Shown: positions 7,133-14,422, counted from the first letter of the stretch. The stretch: 16,429 bases of DNA from Candidatus Parcubacteria bacterium (GCA_023135505.1 JAGLTA010000111.1:1-16429), one strand, 5' to 3'. A program made the numbers and translations. Notes: generated by a model not told the origin, from the sequence alone.

Positions 7133-7180
7133 ATTAATATTTTTTTGCTATTCCGTAATACTGAAAATAAAATTTAAACT

Positions 7181-7912
7181 TTATGACAGATAAGCATTGT
7201 CAATCGGTTGGTAATTTAATTCTTTTTTTGCATTAGAAATATCCCAAAATCTTCCTTTGTTATTTGACACCCCGTAATAGATGCCGAATTTTATATCTGA
7301 AAGTAAGGATTTTTTTATTAATTGAAGCAAATCTTTATGGCTTAACCAGATTTTTAAATTTATTCCAATTTTATCTTTAGTTGGATTATTATACGATAAG
7401 ACAGCGCCGATGCGGAGGCAGATTGATTTAATTTTATACAATTCAAAATATTGTCTGGCAATTGCCTCTCCGAAAGCCTTGCTTGATCCGTAATCGCTAT
7501 CTGGTCTAACAGGATCGTGAATTGAAATCAGTTTTAAATTTTTTTCATTTAATATATTTTTTTCGTATCCGCCTGTAACATGGCTTGAACTGGCAAAAAT
7601 AACCCTTTTAATGCCAAATTTTCGCGCGCATTCATAAACATTTTTTAGGCCGATAATATTATTTTTTAAAACATATTCCCACTTCGCATTAAGCGCAGAG
7701 CTTGCCGCTAAATGAATAAGAAAATTAGATTTCCCTATTTTTTTAAATGCGGAAGACAGGGATTTCGAATTTGAAATGTCGGTTTGAAAATAATTTTTAT
7801 TATGATTGTTATTTGCGATATCAATTTCATAAATACGAAATTCATCACTTAAGCCTTTGGTTAAAATTTTTCCAATTATGCCCCGCGAACCAGTTATAAT
7901 AATTTTTTTCAT
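7181..7912 (-). CDS. NAD-dependent epimerase/dehydratase, uronate-dehydrogenase-like
   Basis: A 243-residue extended short-chain dehydrogenase. The Rossmann glycine motif TGSRGIIG is at 7-14; D31 follows the second beta strand and favours NAD over NADP. LIHLAAS is at 65-71, the catalytic serine region ASSSHV at 107-112, and the catalytic pair Y141-x3-K145 in DYGSSKAFGEA. Several features match uronate dehydrogenase rather than UDP-sugar epimerases: SSSHVTGGY, the VRPDSDYGSSKAFGEA block, CLRIGAV, the WLSHKDLLQLI stretch, YGVSNN before the tryptophan, and the short C-terminus. Uronate dehydrogenase oxidises galacturonate or glucuronate to the aldarolactone; substrate here is inferred. It is slightly shorter than that family (about 265). 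It is the last gene of the long minus-strand block, 59 bases after the protease gene. Confidence 0.8.
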   Translation of the reverse strand: MKKIIITGSRGIIGKILTKGLSDEFRIYEIDIANNNHNKNYFQTDISNSKSLSSAFKKIGKSNFLIHLAASSALNAKWEYVLKNNIIGLKNVYECARKFGIKRVIFASSSHVTGGYEKNILNEKNLKLISIHDPVRPDSDYGSSKAFGEAIARQYFELYKIKSICLRIGAVLSYNNPTKDKIGINLKIWLSHKDLLQLIKKSLLSDIKFGIYYGVSNNKGRFWDISNAKKELNYQPIDNAYLS

Positions 7913-7971
7913 AAATAGGCAAAGTTAATTTTTATATTAATATTAGGTTTTAGGGTTTAATAAACCGCTTT

Positions 7972-8610
7972 TTACCCGACAATCATGCGGAACAGAAAAT
8001 TCAGTATTGGAATGATTATGTAGTCAAATAGGAAAAATATAGATAGGAATAGAATGATTATTCCAAATCGTTCAAAATTGTAAAACGCTTCTTTGTATCT
8101 GTCAGGCAGAAAAGTTAATAAGATTTTAGATCCGTCAAGCGGCGGAATAGGCAAGAGATTAAAAATCATCAGCAAGAGGTTGAGTTGGACGATAAAAGCG
8201 ATAAGTTGGATAAAGACTGTTAAATTAGCAACAGGCAAGTTTAAGGAACTAGAAATTACAGGGAAAAATCTTAAAAGCATGCCGAAAAACAGGGCGATAA
8301 TAAGATTAGACGCAGGTCCAGCCATGGCTATTTTTAGAGGACCGTATTTTTGATCCCTTAAATTATAAGGATTGAACGGAACCGGCTTTGCCCAGCCGAT
8401 AATAAATCCAGAGCCGGAAATCATCAGAAGCAGCGGAAGAAATATGCTTCCCATTAAATCAATATGAGGTATCGGGTTTAAAGTGAGGCGGCCGCTATGC
8501 TTTGCTGTCGGATCGCCCAGCTGATCTGCCATCCACCCATGAGCGTATTCATGAATAATGATTGAATAGATTAGCGCGGCAAAAGGAAAAAGTTCAATTA
8601 AAATCTGCAT
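7972..8610 (-). CDS. Site-2 protease family membrane metalloprotease (M50)
   Basis: A 212-residue multi-pass membrane protein. The zinc motif H20-E-Y-A-H24 lies within the first membrane segment, followed by GWMADQLGDPTAKHSGRLTLNP, the pattern of short bacterial M50/S2P proteins. The third zinc ligand region is NLLPIPPLDGSK with D159. MAGPASN (96-102) is also typical. The family cuts membrane-embedded proteins, often in signalling. This compact type has no PDZ domain, so its substrate cannot be guessed. It lies between a small membrane-anchored coiled-coil gene (131 bases upstream, with a structured spacer) and the dehydrogenase gene (59 bases downstream). No Shine-Dalgarno site. Confidence 0.9.
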   Translation of the reverse strand: MQILIELFPFAALIYSIIIHEYAHGWMADQLGDPTAKHSGRLTLNPIPHIDLMGSIFLPLLLMISGSGFIIGWAKPVPFNPYNLRDQKYGPLKIAMAGPASNLIIALFFGMLLRFFPVISSSLNLPVANLTVFIQLIAFIVQLNLLLMIFNLLPIPPLDGSKILLTFLPDRYKEAFYNFERFGIIILFLSIFFLFDYIIIPILNFLFRMIVG

Positions 8611-8660
8611 AGTTATTTATTAAATTTTGGTATTTTTTGTAAAAAAGCAAAAAAATATTT

Positions 8661-8714
8661 GGAATTTATCCTTCAGGATTTCATTTAAAATTGAAATTCT
8701 AAATGGTAAATTCC
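8661..8714 (-). repeat. Nested hairpin in the spacer upstream of the protease gene
   Basis: Outer arms GGAATTTA (8661-8668) and TAAATTCC (8707-8714) enclose inner arms AGGATTTCA (8675-8683) and TGAAATTCT (8692-8700; one G-T wobble) around an 8-base loop. A small unpaired interval separates the two stems. No T-run follows, so an mRNA processing or stabilising structure is more likely than a terminator. Confidence 0.5.
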
Positions 8715-8741
8715 GTTTTACTTTTTAAAAAGCGCCAAAAT

Positions 8742-9092
8742 TTAATCATTTATTTTTTTAGCATCAAGATCGTTTGTTTTGGTTGATGTTGAATATTGTT
8801 CATTAAATTCTTTTTGAATATTTTTTATTTCAGCATCGCTACTTGTCGCATTTTTAAGATTAAATTCCTTAAATTGACTTTTTATATCTTCCAGCTGTTT
8901 TTTAAAATCCGTTATTTGCGGCAGAGCCTCTTTTTCTTGCTGATTAGAGATTCTTATATTTGTGGAAGTTATAAAATTATATATCCAGCCGAGGAAGATT
9001 ATTCCGCTTATTAAGGCAACAGCCGCCCAGAGCATTTTTTCTTTTTGCTTATTGCTATATCCAACTGTTTTTTTTTCGCGAGATTTTTTCAT
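8742..9092 (-). CDS. Small membrane-anchored coiled-coil protein, unknown function
   Basis: A 116-residue protein. It has a very basic N-terminus (MKKSREKK), one membrane segment (about 20-41, ending in WIYNF), and an acidic, heptad-like helical tail (about 52-100) rich in E, K, Q, N and D. This suggests a single-pass protein with the tail outside and a coiled coil for self-association. I do not recognise the family. It starts 13 bases after the MBL-fold hydrolase stop, so it is surely co-transcribed with it. No Shine-Dalgarno site. Confidence 0.7.
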   Translation of the reverse strand: MKKSREKKTVGYSNKQKEKMLWAAVALISGIIFLGWIYNFITSTNIRISNQQEKEALPQITDFKKQLEDIKSQFKEFNLKNATSSDAEIKNIQKEFNEQYSTSTKTNDLDAKKIND

Positions 9093-9105
9093 AATGATTA
9101 TATGC

Positions 9106-9762
9106 CTATTTCTTATTCATTATTATTACTTCGCTTCTGTCGGTCGGCAGATTTTTTTTAGCAATCTTTAATTTATCGGTTTTTTTATTCGGATCCACGC
9201 CCATCTCTTTCGCGAATTTATCAACAGTGTCAATGTCTATTTTCAGCCCGGGAATTTTATAATGCATCGGAATTATTATTTTCGGTTCAAGCTGGCTGAT
9301 TATTTCAATGGCTTCTGAATAATTTATCGTATATTTGCCTCCGATTGGAATCATTAAAATATCAACTTTTGATAATTTTGACAGCTGTTTTTCGTCTAAT
9401 AAATGCCCCAAATCTCCCAGATGCGCGATATGAATTTTTTCGCTTTCTAAATAAAAGATAATATTTTCGCCGCGTTCAGCCCCGTTTTTTTTGTCGTGAA
9501 AACTCGGTATTCCTTGAATAAAAATGTTTTTAATTTCAAACTCACCGGGATTTTTTATAATAAACGGATCTCCAGCGACGGCTTTTATATTATTATGATC
9601 ATAGTGATCGTGGCTTGACAAGACAGTATCAGCTTTTAATTTAGGGAGTTTAATGCCGGTTTTTTTTTCGTCAAAAGGGTCAATGACGATATTTATCTCC
9701 TCATTTAATAAAGATTTTGTTTTTATTGAAAAGCAAGAATGCCCATGCCATATTATACGCAT
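9106..9762 (-). CDS. MBL-fold metallo-hydrolase (UPF0173-like)
   Basis: A 218-residue metallo-beta-lactamase-fold protein. The start MRIIWHGHSCFSI is typical of the UPF0173 group. The dinuclear metal motif H51-D-H-Y-D-H56 (HxHxDH) is complete. Further family elements are GDPFIIKNPGEFEI, the GIPSFHD block, the metal ligand region HLGDLGH, IPIGGKYTI and IIIPMHYK near the C-terminus. These proteins are hydrolases of unknown substrate and are common in small genomes. It sits 33 bases after the lysine-rich unknown and 13 bases before the small membrane protein. Stop TAG. No Shine-Dalgarno site. Confidence 0.9.
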   Translation of the reverse strand: MRIIWHGHSCFSIKTKSLLNEEINIVIDPFDEKKTGIKLPKLKADTVLSSHDHYDHNNIKAVAGDPFIIKNPGEFEIKNIFIQGIPSFHDKKNGAERGENIIFYLESEKIHIAHLGDLGHLLDEKQLSKLSKVDILMIPIGGKYTINYSEAIEIISQLEPKIIIPMHYKIPGLKIDIDTVDKFAKEMGVDPNKKTDKLKIAKKNLPTDRSEVIIMNKK

Positions 9763-9795
9763 AAAATTGTTTGGTTAAAATTTAAAGCAATTATT

Positions 9796-10431
9796 TTAAT
9801 CTATAAACATATCTATCGGCTGTTCCTTTTGCGGAGCATCCTTTTTTGGTTCTTTTGAATTATCGCTTAAACCGCTTTTCTGCTCTTCGTTAGTCCATCC
9901 GTCGCTGTAAGAATTATCCGTATTAGTATCTGGATTATTTTGGCTTTGATTTGGGCTGGCGTTTATTTTTATATTGCGTATTCTGTCTATTTTTTCGTTT
10001 CTTTTTTCTTTCGTTTTGTCTTGGGAGTCCCGTTCCGAATCTATTTTTGAATCTATAAGCCGTCCAGCCCTTACCCTTTCCATCATTTTCGCCGTTTTTG
10101 TCCTCTCCCTGCCGTATTTTATCAGCCTCTGTTTTTTTTCTTTAGCGCTTTCCACGCTTTCTTTTTCCGCTGTTTCGTTAATCGTTTTTCGCGCCTTTGC
10201 TTCACTGTAATAAAAACCGCTTTTTTCTTTTGTGTCTCTAAATAATTGCTCAACCTGTTTTTTTGACAAAGATCCATAACTGCCTTTTTTAGCCATTATT
10301 TTTGCCTCCCTGCTTCCGAGATTTTCATAGAATTTTTTTATCTTCCAAGGTTTTTTTCCAAATGCATTGCCAAGCATCTCTGTTGCTTCTTTAATTTTTA
10401 TTTTTTGCGGTAGATTTTTTAAAATACGCAT
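9796..10431 (-). CDS. Lysine-rich hydrophilic protein, unknown function
   Basis: A 211-residue protein of no family I recognise. The N-terminal 60 residues (KIKIKEATEMLGNAF, KPWKIKKFYENLGS) look folded and slightly like a small helix-turn-helix. Residues about 60-160 are highly charged helix rich in K, E and R. The last 50 are disordered (N/Q/S/D/P-rich: ASPNQSQNNPDTNTDNS), ending IDMFID. No membrane segment or signal is present, so it is probably cytoplasmic; RNA or ribosome association would suit the charge but is only a guess. It lies 24 bases after trigger factor, which supports joint transcription. An overlapping + strand frame was discarded. Confidence 0.7.
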   Translation of the reverse strand: MRILKNLPQKIKIKEATEMLGNAFGKKPWKIKKFYENLGSREAKIMAKKGSYGSLSKKQVEQLFRDTKEKSGFYYSEAKARKTINETAEKESVESAKEKKQRLIKYGRERTKTAKMMERVRAGRLIDSKIDSERDSQDKTKEKRNEKIDRIRNIKINASPNQSQNNPDTNTDNSYSDGWTNEEQKSGLSDNSKEPKKDAPQKEQPIDMFID

Positions 10432-10455
10432 ACTGTTTTAGTTAAAATAAAAAAT

Positions 10456-11739
10456 TTATTTAGAAATTAGCTCTTTCCATTTTTTCATCACTTTTTTATT
10501 GATCATAATATTCCTTAAATAATTTTTGTAATTTTCAGATTTTATCTTTTCTTGCGCCTCATAATTATCAGGATATTGCGATAGCATTTTTTTTATCTCA
10601 TCTTTAATCTGTTTTTCATCAATTGCCATTTTGTTTTTATAGGCGTATTCGCTCATAGCCAAAGCGGTTTTAACTCTTTTTTCTGCTTGCGGAAGAAAAT
10701 CTTTTTGAAGCTCTTCGGTTGATTTTTTCAGATGAGAAATATAATCATCAAATTTTATTCCTTGATTTGCTAAATTTGCCTGCAATTCACTGATCATTTT
10801 TTTTACCTCTTCTTTTATTAAAGTTTCCGGAATCTCTTCAAAAGTTGAAATTTTTATTATTTCATCTAAAATTTCAAGTTCCTGCCGCGTTTTTTCCTTG
10901 AGTTCCTGCTCTTTAAAAAGATTTTCCTTAATCTGTTTCTTTAAATCTGTTAAATCTTTGAATTTTCCAAGCATTTTAGCGAAATTATCGTCAATTTTCG
11001 GTAACTCTCTTTCAAAAACAGATTTTATTTTCACTTTGCATTTTACCATTTTTCCGGCTAAATTTTTATTGTAATGCTCTTTTGGAAAATTGACTTCAAA
11101 CTCTTTTTTTTCATCCGCTTTCATTCCGATAAGTTTTTTGTCAAAATCGGGAATATAATACGGCTCTCCGATAATAACTTTATGCCCGTTTGTGTTGCCT
11201 CCTTCAATCGGGACATTATCTAAAAGCAGCTGCAGGTCTATTTCCGCCAAGTCTTTATTTTGAACAGTTCTATTAACCAACTTTTCTTTGCGGTGGCTTT
11301 CGGACAGATGCTTGATTGTCTGCTCAACTTTTTCATCTCCAACCTCAGTTTTTTGTTTTTTAACGGTTATCTTGCTAATATCTCCTAATTCTACTTTTGG
11401 CATGAGATCAACAGTTATTTTATAAGAAAACGGATTGTTTGGCGCGTTTTTCAGAATATCAACCTGCGGAGCGCTAACCGCACTAAGTTTCTCTTTGTCG
11501 ATCGCATCAATATAGGTTTTTCGTATTATTTCATCAATCGCTTCCTGCATAATTCCCGCTTCTCCCGCATGCTGTTTAACGATTTCGTAAGGCGCCTTGC
11601 CAGGCCTAAATCCTTTTATCTTGCTTTTTTCGCTTAATCTGCGCGCGGCGTTCCGCATATAAGGCGCAACTTCTTCCGCGCTTAATTCAACAAAAATTTC
11701 CGCCCGCCCCTTTTCAAGTTTTGTGCTATTAATTTTCAT
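10456..11739 (-). CDS. tig: Trigger factor (ribosome-associated chaperone)
   Basis: Binds the ribosome exit tunnel and shields nascent chains; its middle domain is a peptidyl-prolyl isomerase. The 427 residues match the usual length of about 430. The N-terminal ribosome-binding domain (about 1-115) holds the signature GFRPGKAP (43-50). The FKBP-like domain (about 155-245) shows GEPYYIPDFDKKLIGMKADE and FPKEHYNKNLAGK. The C-terminal helical chaperone domain fills the rest, ending MINKKVMKKWKELISK. It starts 26 bases downstream of the HEPN-like gene and is followed closely by the lysine-rich unknown, so it sits inside the long minus-strand block. No Shine-Dalgarno site: CCTATG precedes the start. 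Confidence 0.96.
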   Translation of the reverse strand: MKINSTKLEKGRAEIFVELSAEEVAPYMRNAARRLSEKSKIKGFRPGKAPYEIVKQHAGEAGIMQEAIDEIIRKTYIDAIDKEKLSAVSAPQVDILKNAPNNPFSYKITVDLMPKVELGDISKITVKKQKTEVGDEKVEQTIKHLSESHRKEKLVNRTVQNKDLAEIDLQLLLDNVPIEGGNTNGHKVIIGEPYYIPDFDKKLIGMKADEKKEFEVNFPKEHYNKNLAGKMVKCKVKIKSVFERELPKIDDNFAKMLGKFKDLTDLKKQIKENLFKEQELKEKTRQELEILDEIIKISTFEEIPETLIKEEVKKMISELQANLANQGIKFDDYISHLKKSTEELQKDFLPQAEKRVKTALAMSEYAYKNKMAIDEKQIKDEIKKMLSQYPDNYEAQEKIKSENYKNYLRNIMINKKVMKKWKELISK

Positions 11740-11765
11740 AGGTTAGAATTTATTATTAATAATTA

Positions 11766-12356
11766 TTAGTTTTTTGTTATTTTGTTAAAATTGTTTTTAA
11801 TTTCTTTCTTTTCTTCTGAAGTTAACTTTTTCCAAATCGGAGAATTGTCAATGTCTGATTCTGCAGAGAGAGTAAAATAATCAATTAATAACCTTTTTTT
11901 CGTTGAATGTAAAAATAAACTTTCGCTGTTGTATTTTAAATTATCAATTCTTCCATGACTTAAATCATTTCTGATATTATTTAATTTCCAAAGCAACTTA
12001 GTAATATTTTTTTTACCAAATAACTTTTCTTTTATTTTAATTAAATCACTAAAATAGATGTTTCGTTCTAGGTGGTTTTTATCATTTGGATCTATTTTAT
12101 GTAATCGAATGCCATATTCTTCCTCAATAATTTTTAAATTTTTTTCATTTATGCCTTCTGGGTATGCAATCTTTGCAATTCGTAAAGATTCGTATTCAAT
12201 ATTTTTTAAATCTTGCTCAGCCATAAAGCAAATCCAAAAAACAAAAGAAATTGTATCAATAATGTCATCGTCTAATTTTAAAGCACCGCTGGAAATTATC
12301 CGACTCAACTCATTATTAGGTATGTTTTTTATTATTTTTTTTAATTGATTTATCAT
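11766..12356 (-). CDS. Putative HEPN-domain protein (R-x4-H motif)
   Basis: A 196-residue helical protein of unrecognised family. Near the middle it has KLNNIRNDLSHGRI, giving R129-N-D-L-S-H134. This is the R-x4-6-H motif of HEPN domains, including the preferred polar residue (N) straight after the Arg; in HEPN toxins this motif forms the RNase site. The flanking sequence is helical (FSDLIKIKEKLFGKKNITKLLWKLNN before, FLHSTKKRLLIDYFTL after), as HEPN requires. Function as an RNase or toxin is inferred from this motif and from the MNT and HicBA neighbours; a non-catalytic helical protein is possible. It sits 26 bases upstream of tig. A 116-base spacer separates it from the PsbP-like gene. No Shine-Dalgarno site. 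Confidence 0.6.
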   Translation of the reverse strand: MINQLKKIIKNIPNNELSRIISSGALKLDDDIIDTISFVFWICFMAEQDLKNIEYESLRIAKIAYPEGINEKNLKIIEEEYGIRLHKIDPNDKNHLERNIYFSDLIKIKEKLFGKKNITKLLWKLNNIRNDLSHGRIDNLKYNSESLFLHSTKKRLLIDYFTLSAESDIDNSPIWKKLTSEEKKEIKNNFNKITKN

Positions 12357-12472
12357 TTTTATTGCAAAAAAATAAATAATCTAATTTTAGAATTGGCATA
12401 ACTATTATTATGTTATGTAATTAAATTCAAATAATAAATGAATTATTACTAAGAAAAATTTATTTCTTAATT

Positions 12473-13381
12473 TTAATAGTCTTCTATCACAAAAGTTGCG
12501 ATAGATTTCATAAATTCTGTTTCAACCGTGTCAAATTCATTAGATGTGGAACCTGCATTAATAGTATAAAGAATATTATTATTTAAAACTTGGTATTGTA
12601 AATTTGTTGCCTGCACAGTTATATCAAGTGTTGTGTACGGGGCAGAATATTTAATCCAATATGCAGGTTCATTATCTAATTTAGACTCTCCAAAATCAAC
12701 CAACTCTATATCAGAAAATTTTTCTTGCATGCCCTCAAAGAATGTATTTTTAAACTCAATAAGGCTCATTATGTCTTTTATTGTCGCTGTTTTATCACCA
12801 TGCTCCGCAGGTATTTCTTGTACTAAGATACTTATTGTGTGATTACCATTAACTGCTTTTTGTAAAATATTTGGACCGTCGCCTGATTTTATATCCCAAC
12901 CTTCGGGAAACTTTATCCTAAAATTATATTCTGTGTTTCTATATAAATTGCCATCTTGTTCTGAATAATTACCGCTCTTATCTGCCTGTATTAGATCCAT
13001 GTCTTTTTCATTATTTGGATCAGAAAAAACAGCGATAACGGAAACTATCGTAAAAATAATAATGATAGCGCCTACCCAAGCTTGCCCCTTTTTAGACTTT
13101 TTAATTTCTGTATTTTTTTCTTCATTCTGTGTAATTTTTAGTACCGATTTATTGTTATGCTCCTGATCGTGTTTTTGCGGATTATTTTTTTCTTTTTTTA
13201 AAAAAAATTGAGCGATTTTTTTAACAATCAAAAACGAACACATTGCGATAATAAAATTTGGAATTAGTCCAAAACTGCTAATTTGAAAAATAATAGCTAC
13301 AATAAAAAAACCACCAGACATACCTATTGCGTCGGCTTTTGTTATTTTCTTTTTTGGTTTATTTTGCTGAAAGTTTGTCAT
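12473..13381 (-). CDS. Membrane protein with C-terminal PsbP-like domain
   Basis: A 302-residue protein. Two N-terminal membrane segments (about 18-36 and 38-57) are followed by a very polar lysine/asparagine linker (about 60-98), a third membrane segment (101-119), then a soluble region. That region (about 147-302) opens with LYRNTEYNFRIKFPEGWDI, the F-x-I-x-F/Y-P-x-G-W start of PsbP/Mog1-fold domains, and has ENEPAYWIKY-like and MKSIATFVI elements seen in that fold. In bacteria such domains are outer-facing and of unknown role; no oxygen-evolution function is implied. The gene starts 47 bases after hicA. A weak AT-rich hairpin (12451-12468) follows it. No Shine-Dalgarno site. Confidence 0.65.
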   Translation of the reverse strand: MTNFQQNKPKKKITKADAIGMSGGFFIVAIIFQISSFGLIPNFIIAMCSFLIVKKIAQFFLKKEKNNPQKHDQEHNNKSVLKITQNEEKNTEIKKSKKGQAWVGAIIIIFTIVSVIAVFSDPNNEKDMDLIQADKSGNYSEQDGNLYRNTEYNFRIKFPEGWDIKSGDGPNILQKAVNGNHTISILVQEIPAEHGDKTATIKDIMSLIEFKNTFFEGMQEKFSDIELVDFGESKLDNEPAYWIKYSAPYTTLDITVQATNLQYQVLNNNILYTINAGSTSNEFDTVETEFMKSIATFVIEDY

Positions 13382-13428
13382 AAGATAAAAATAATCAGTT
13401 ATTTATAATAATGCGCAATTAGCAAAGT

Positions 13429-13653
13429 TTATAAATTTGAAAATTCTTTAATAGTTAAATTAGCGTCTTTGATTATTTGGCATAATAATCCTGGTTTAAT
13501 AATTTTATGCAACGGAACTGTAATCGGCTTGCAATTAAAATTATTAAAATTACGCAATCTAACATGGCTTCCTTTTTGCCTAACAACAGAATAGCCAATC
13601 TTCTCTAATTTTTTAATCAATTTTTTTCCAGAAATAACAGGAAGTTTAGGCAT
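13429..13653 (-). CDS. hicA: HicA-type toxin (mRNA interferase)
   Basis: HicA has a dsRBD-like fold and cuts mRNA. The 74 residues show the family pattern: PVISGKKLIKKLEKIGYSVVRQ, the catalytic-histidine motif G28-S29-H30 in QKGSHVRL, and VPLHK...IKPGLLCQIIKDANL at 46-66. The usual form at the last site is HxxxxKxGTLxxI; here Pro-Gly-Leu-Leu replaces the common Gly-Thr-Leu. The start ATG at 13653 lies inside hicB, an 8-bp overlap, so translation is coupled. hicB precedes it, the reverse of the classic hicA-hicB order. Confidence 0.9.
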   Translation of the reverse strand: MPKLPVISGKKLIKKLEKIGYSVVRQKGSHVRLRNFNNFNCKPITVPLHKIIKPGLLCQIIKDANLTIKEFSNL

Positions 13654-13891
13654 ATTCTTTTTTTAAGTTTATCAAATGAAGGCTGATATTTTTTGATTTA
13701 ATTTTTTCATGCCTTTCGGTTATTTCTTCTAAACAGAGTTCCGTAGCCTCTTTAATATTCTTTAAAGCTTGTTCAATACTATCTCCTTGGCTATAGCATC
13801 CGTCAATGGCTGGATTATTAACAATATAACCGCCTGTCGCATCCTCCTGTAAAATAACAGGAAAAACTTGATTATTACAATTTAATTTCAT
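13646..13891 (-). CDS. hicB: HicB-type antitoxin
   Basis: HicB neutralises HicA by binding its active site and often represses the operon. The 81 residues form the partial RNase H-like HicB fold: FPVILQEDATGGYIVNNPAIDGCYSQGD followed by SIEQALKNIKEATELCLEEI, the standard P-x-x-x-GC-x-x-x-G-D/T-x-x-E-A motif. After that only about 20 residues remain, ending in NLKKEYA, so there is no C-terminal HTH or ribbon-helix-helix domain. It probably cannot bind its own promoter without help. Lies 32 bases after the MNT-type gene; overlaps hicA by 8 bp. No Shine-Dalgarno site. Confidence 0.9.
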   Translation of the reverse strand: MKLNCNNQVFPVILQEDATGGYIVNNPAIDGCYSQGDSIEQALKNIKEATELCLEEITERHEKIKSKNISLHLINLKKEYA

Positions 13892-13923
13892 AGAATTAAA
13901 GTAGTTTAATTGAATTTAAATAA

Positions 13924-14253
13924 TTAAATCTTAATTTCAATCCCAGTCGTTTTAATTTCATTAATTAAAGAACTATATTTATCATTAAAATCTTTTGGAT
14001 TAAAGCCGATCGGCTCAATAGTATATTTAGCGTCGAAAATTATTCGTTTGTCCCATAAATAATCAAGCGCTTTCCATGAGTTTTTAAATTTAGGCGAAAT
14101 AATGCATAAATCAATATCGCTCCATTCGCGCTGGGAATTTTTTGCGTAAGATCCGAACAAAATAACTTTTTTAATCGGCAGATTATCTCGTTTTAATATA
14201 TCAATATATTTATCTGTTTGAGTTTTTACCTTTTTTGATATTTTTTTAGACAT
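13924..14253 (-). CDS. MNT-type nucleotidyltransferase domain protein
   Basis: A 109-residue minimal nucleotidyltransferase of the polymerase-beta superfamily. The signature KKVILFGSYAKNSQREWSDIDL contains G34-S35 and the metal-binding D46 and D48. A later IEPIGFNPKDF block is typical of this type. In MNT/HEPN pairs such proteins are antitoxins that modify or block a HEPN RNase. Here the next gene is hicB, not a HEPN gene; a HEPN-like gene lies about 1.6 kb further along the same strand. The basic N-terminus (SKKISKKVK) is ordinary. It starts 27 bases from the MITE-like element. No Shine-Dalgarno site. Confidence 0.85.
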   Translation of the reverse strand: MSKKISKKVKTQTDKYIDILKRDNLPIKKVILFGSYAKNSQREWSDIDLCIISPKFKNSWKALDYLWDKRIIFDAKYTIEPIGFNPKDFNDKYSSLINEIKTTGIEIKI

Positions 14254-14280
14254 AAAATAAAAACAAATGCATAAATTTTA

Positions 14281-14422
14281 CTGTCTTTGCGAGGAGGCGA
14301 TAGCCGACGCGGCAATCCCATTACTGAGCGGACAAATCTTTGAGTATAATCCTATTCGCTTAGTAATGGGATTGCTTCGTCGCTCATTACGCTATCGCTC
14401 CATTCACTCCTCGCAAAGACAG
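14281..14422. mobile_element. 142-bp MITE-like palindromic element
   Basis: The ends CTGTCTTTGCGAGGAG (14281-14296) and CTCCTCGCAAAGACAG (14407-14422) are perfect 16-bp inverted repeats. Inside are GCGATAGC / GCTATCGC and GCAATCCCATTAC / GTAATGGGATTGC (13 bp), plus CGACG / CGTCG and TGAGCG / CGCTTA, around a roughly 26-base AT-rich loop. The right arm carries two extra 8-base blocks (TCCATTCA and TCATTACG) missing from the left. It encodes no protein and has no clear target-site duplication. GC content is well above its surroundings. The TTTGCGAGGAG...GCAATCCC style resembles dispersed palindromic repeats known in many bacterial genomes. Role: non-autonomous mobile element, or a transcription barrier between divergent units. 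Confidence 0.85.

Noticed and set aside
8093..8353. Plus-strand 86-residue frame
   Set aside because: Antisense to the M50 protease gene, whose motifs are clear.
9974..10210. Plus-strand hydrophobic 78-residue frame
   Set aside because: It is the complement of a K/E-rich coding stretch, which gives false hydrophobic frames.
14281..14422. CRISPR or tRNA-like structure
   Set aside because: There is one long hairpin rather than regularly spaced repeats, and no cloverleaf or CCA-type arm.
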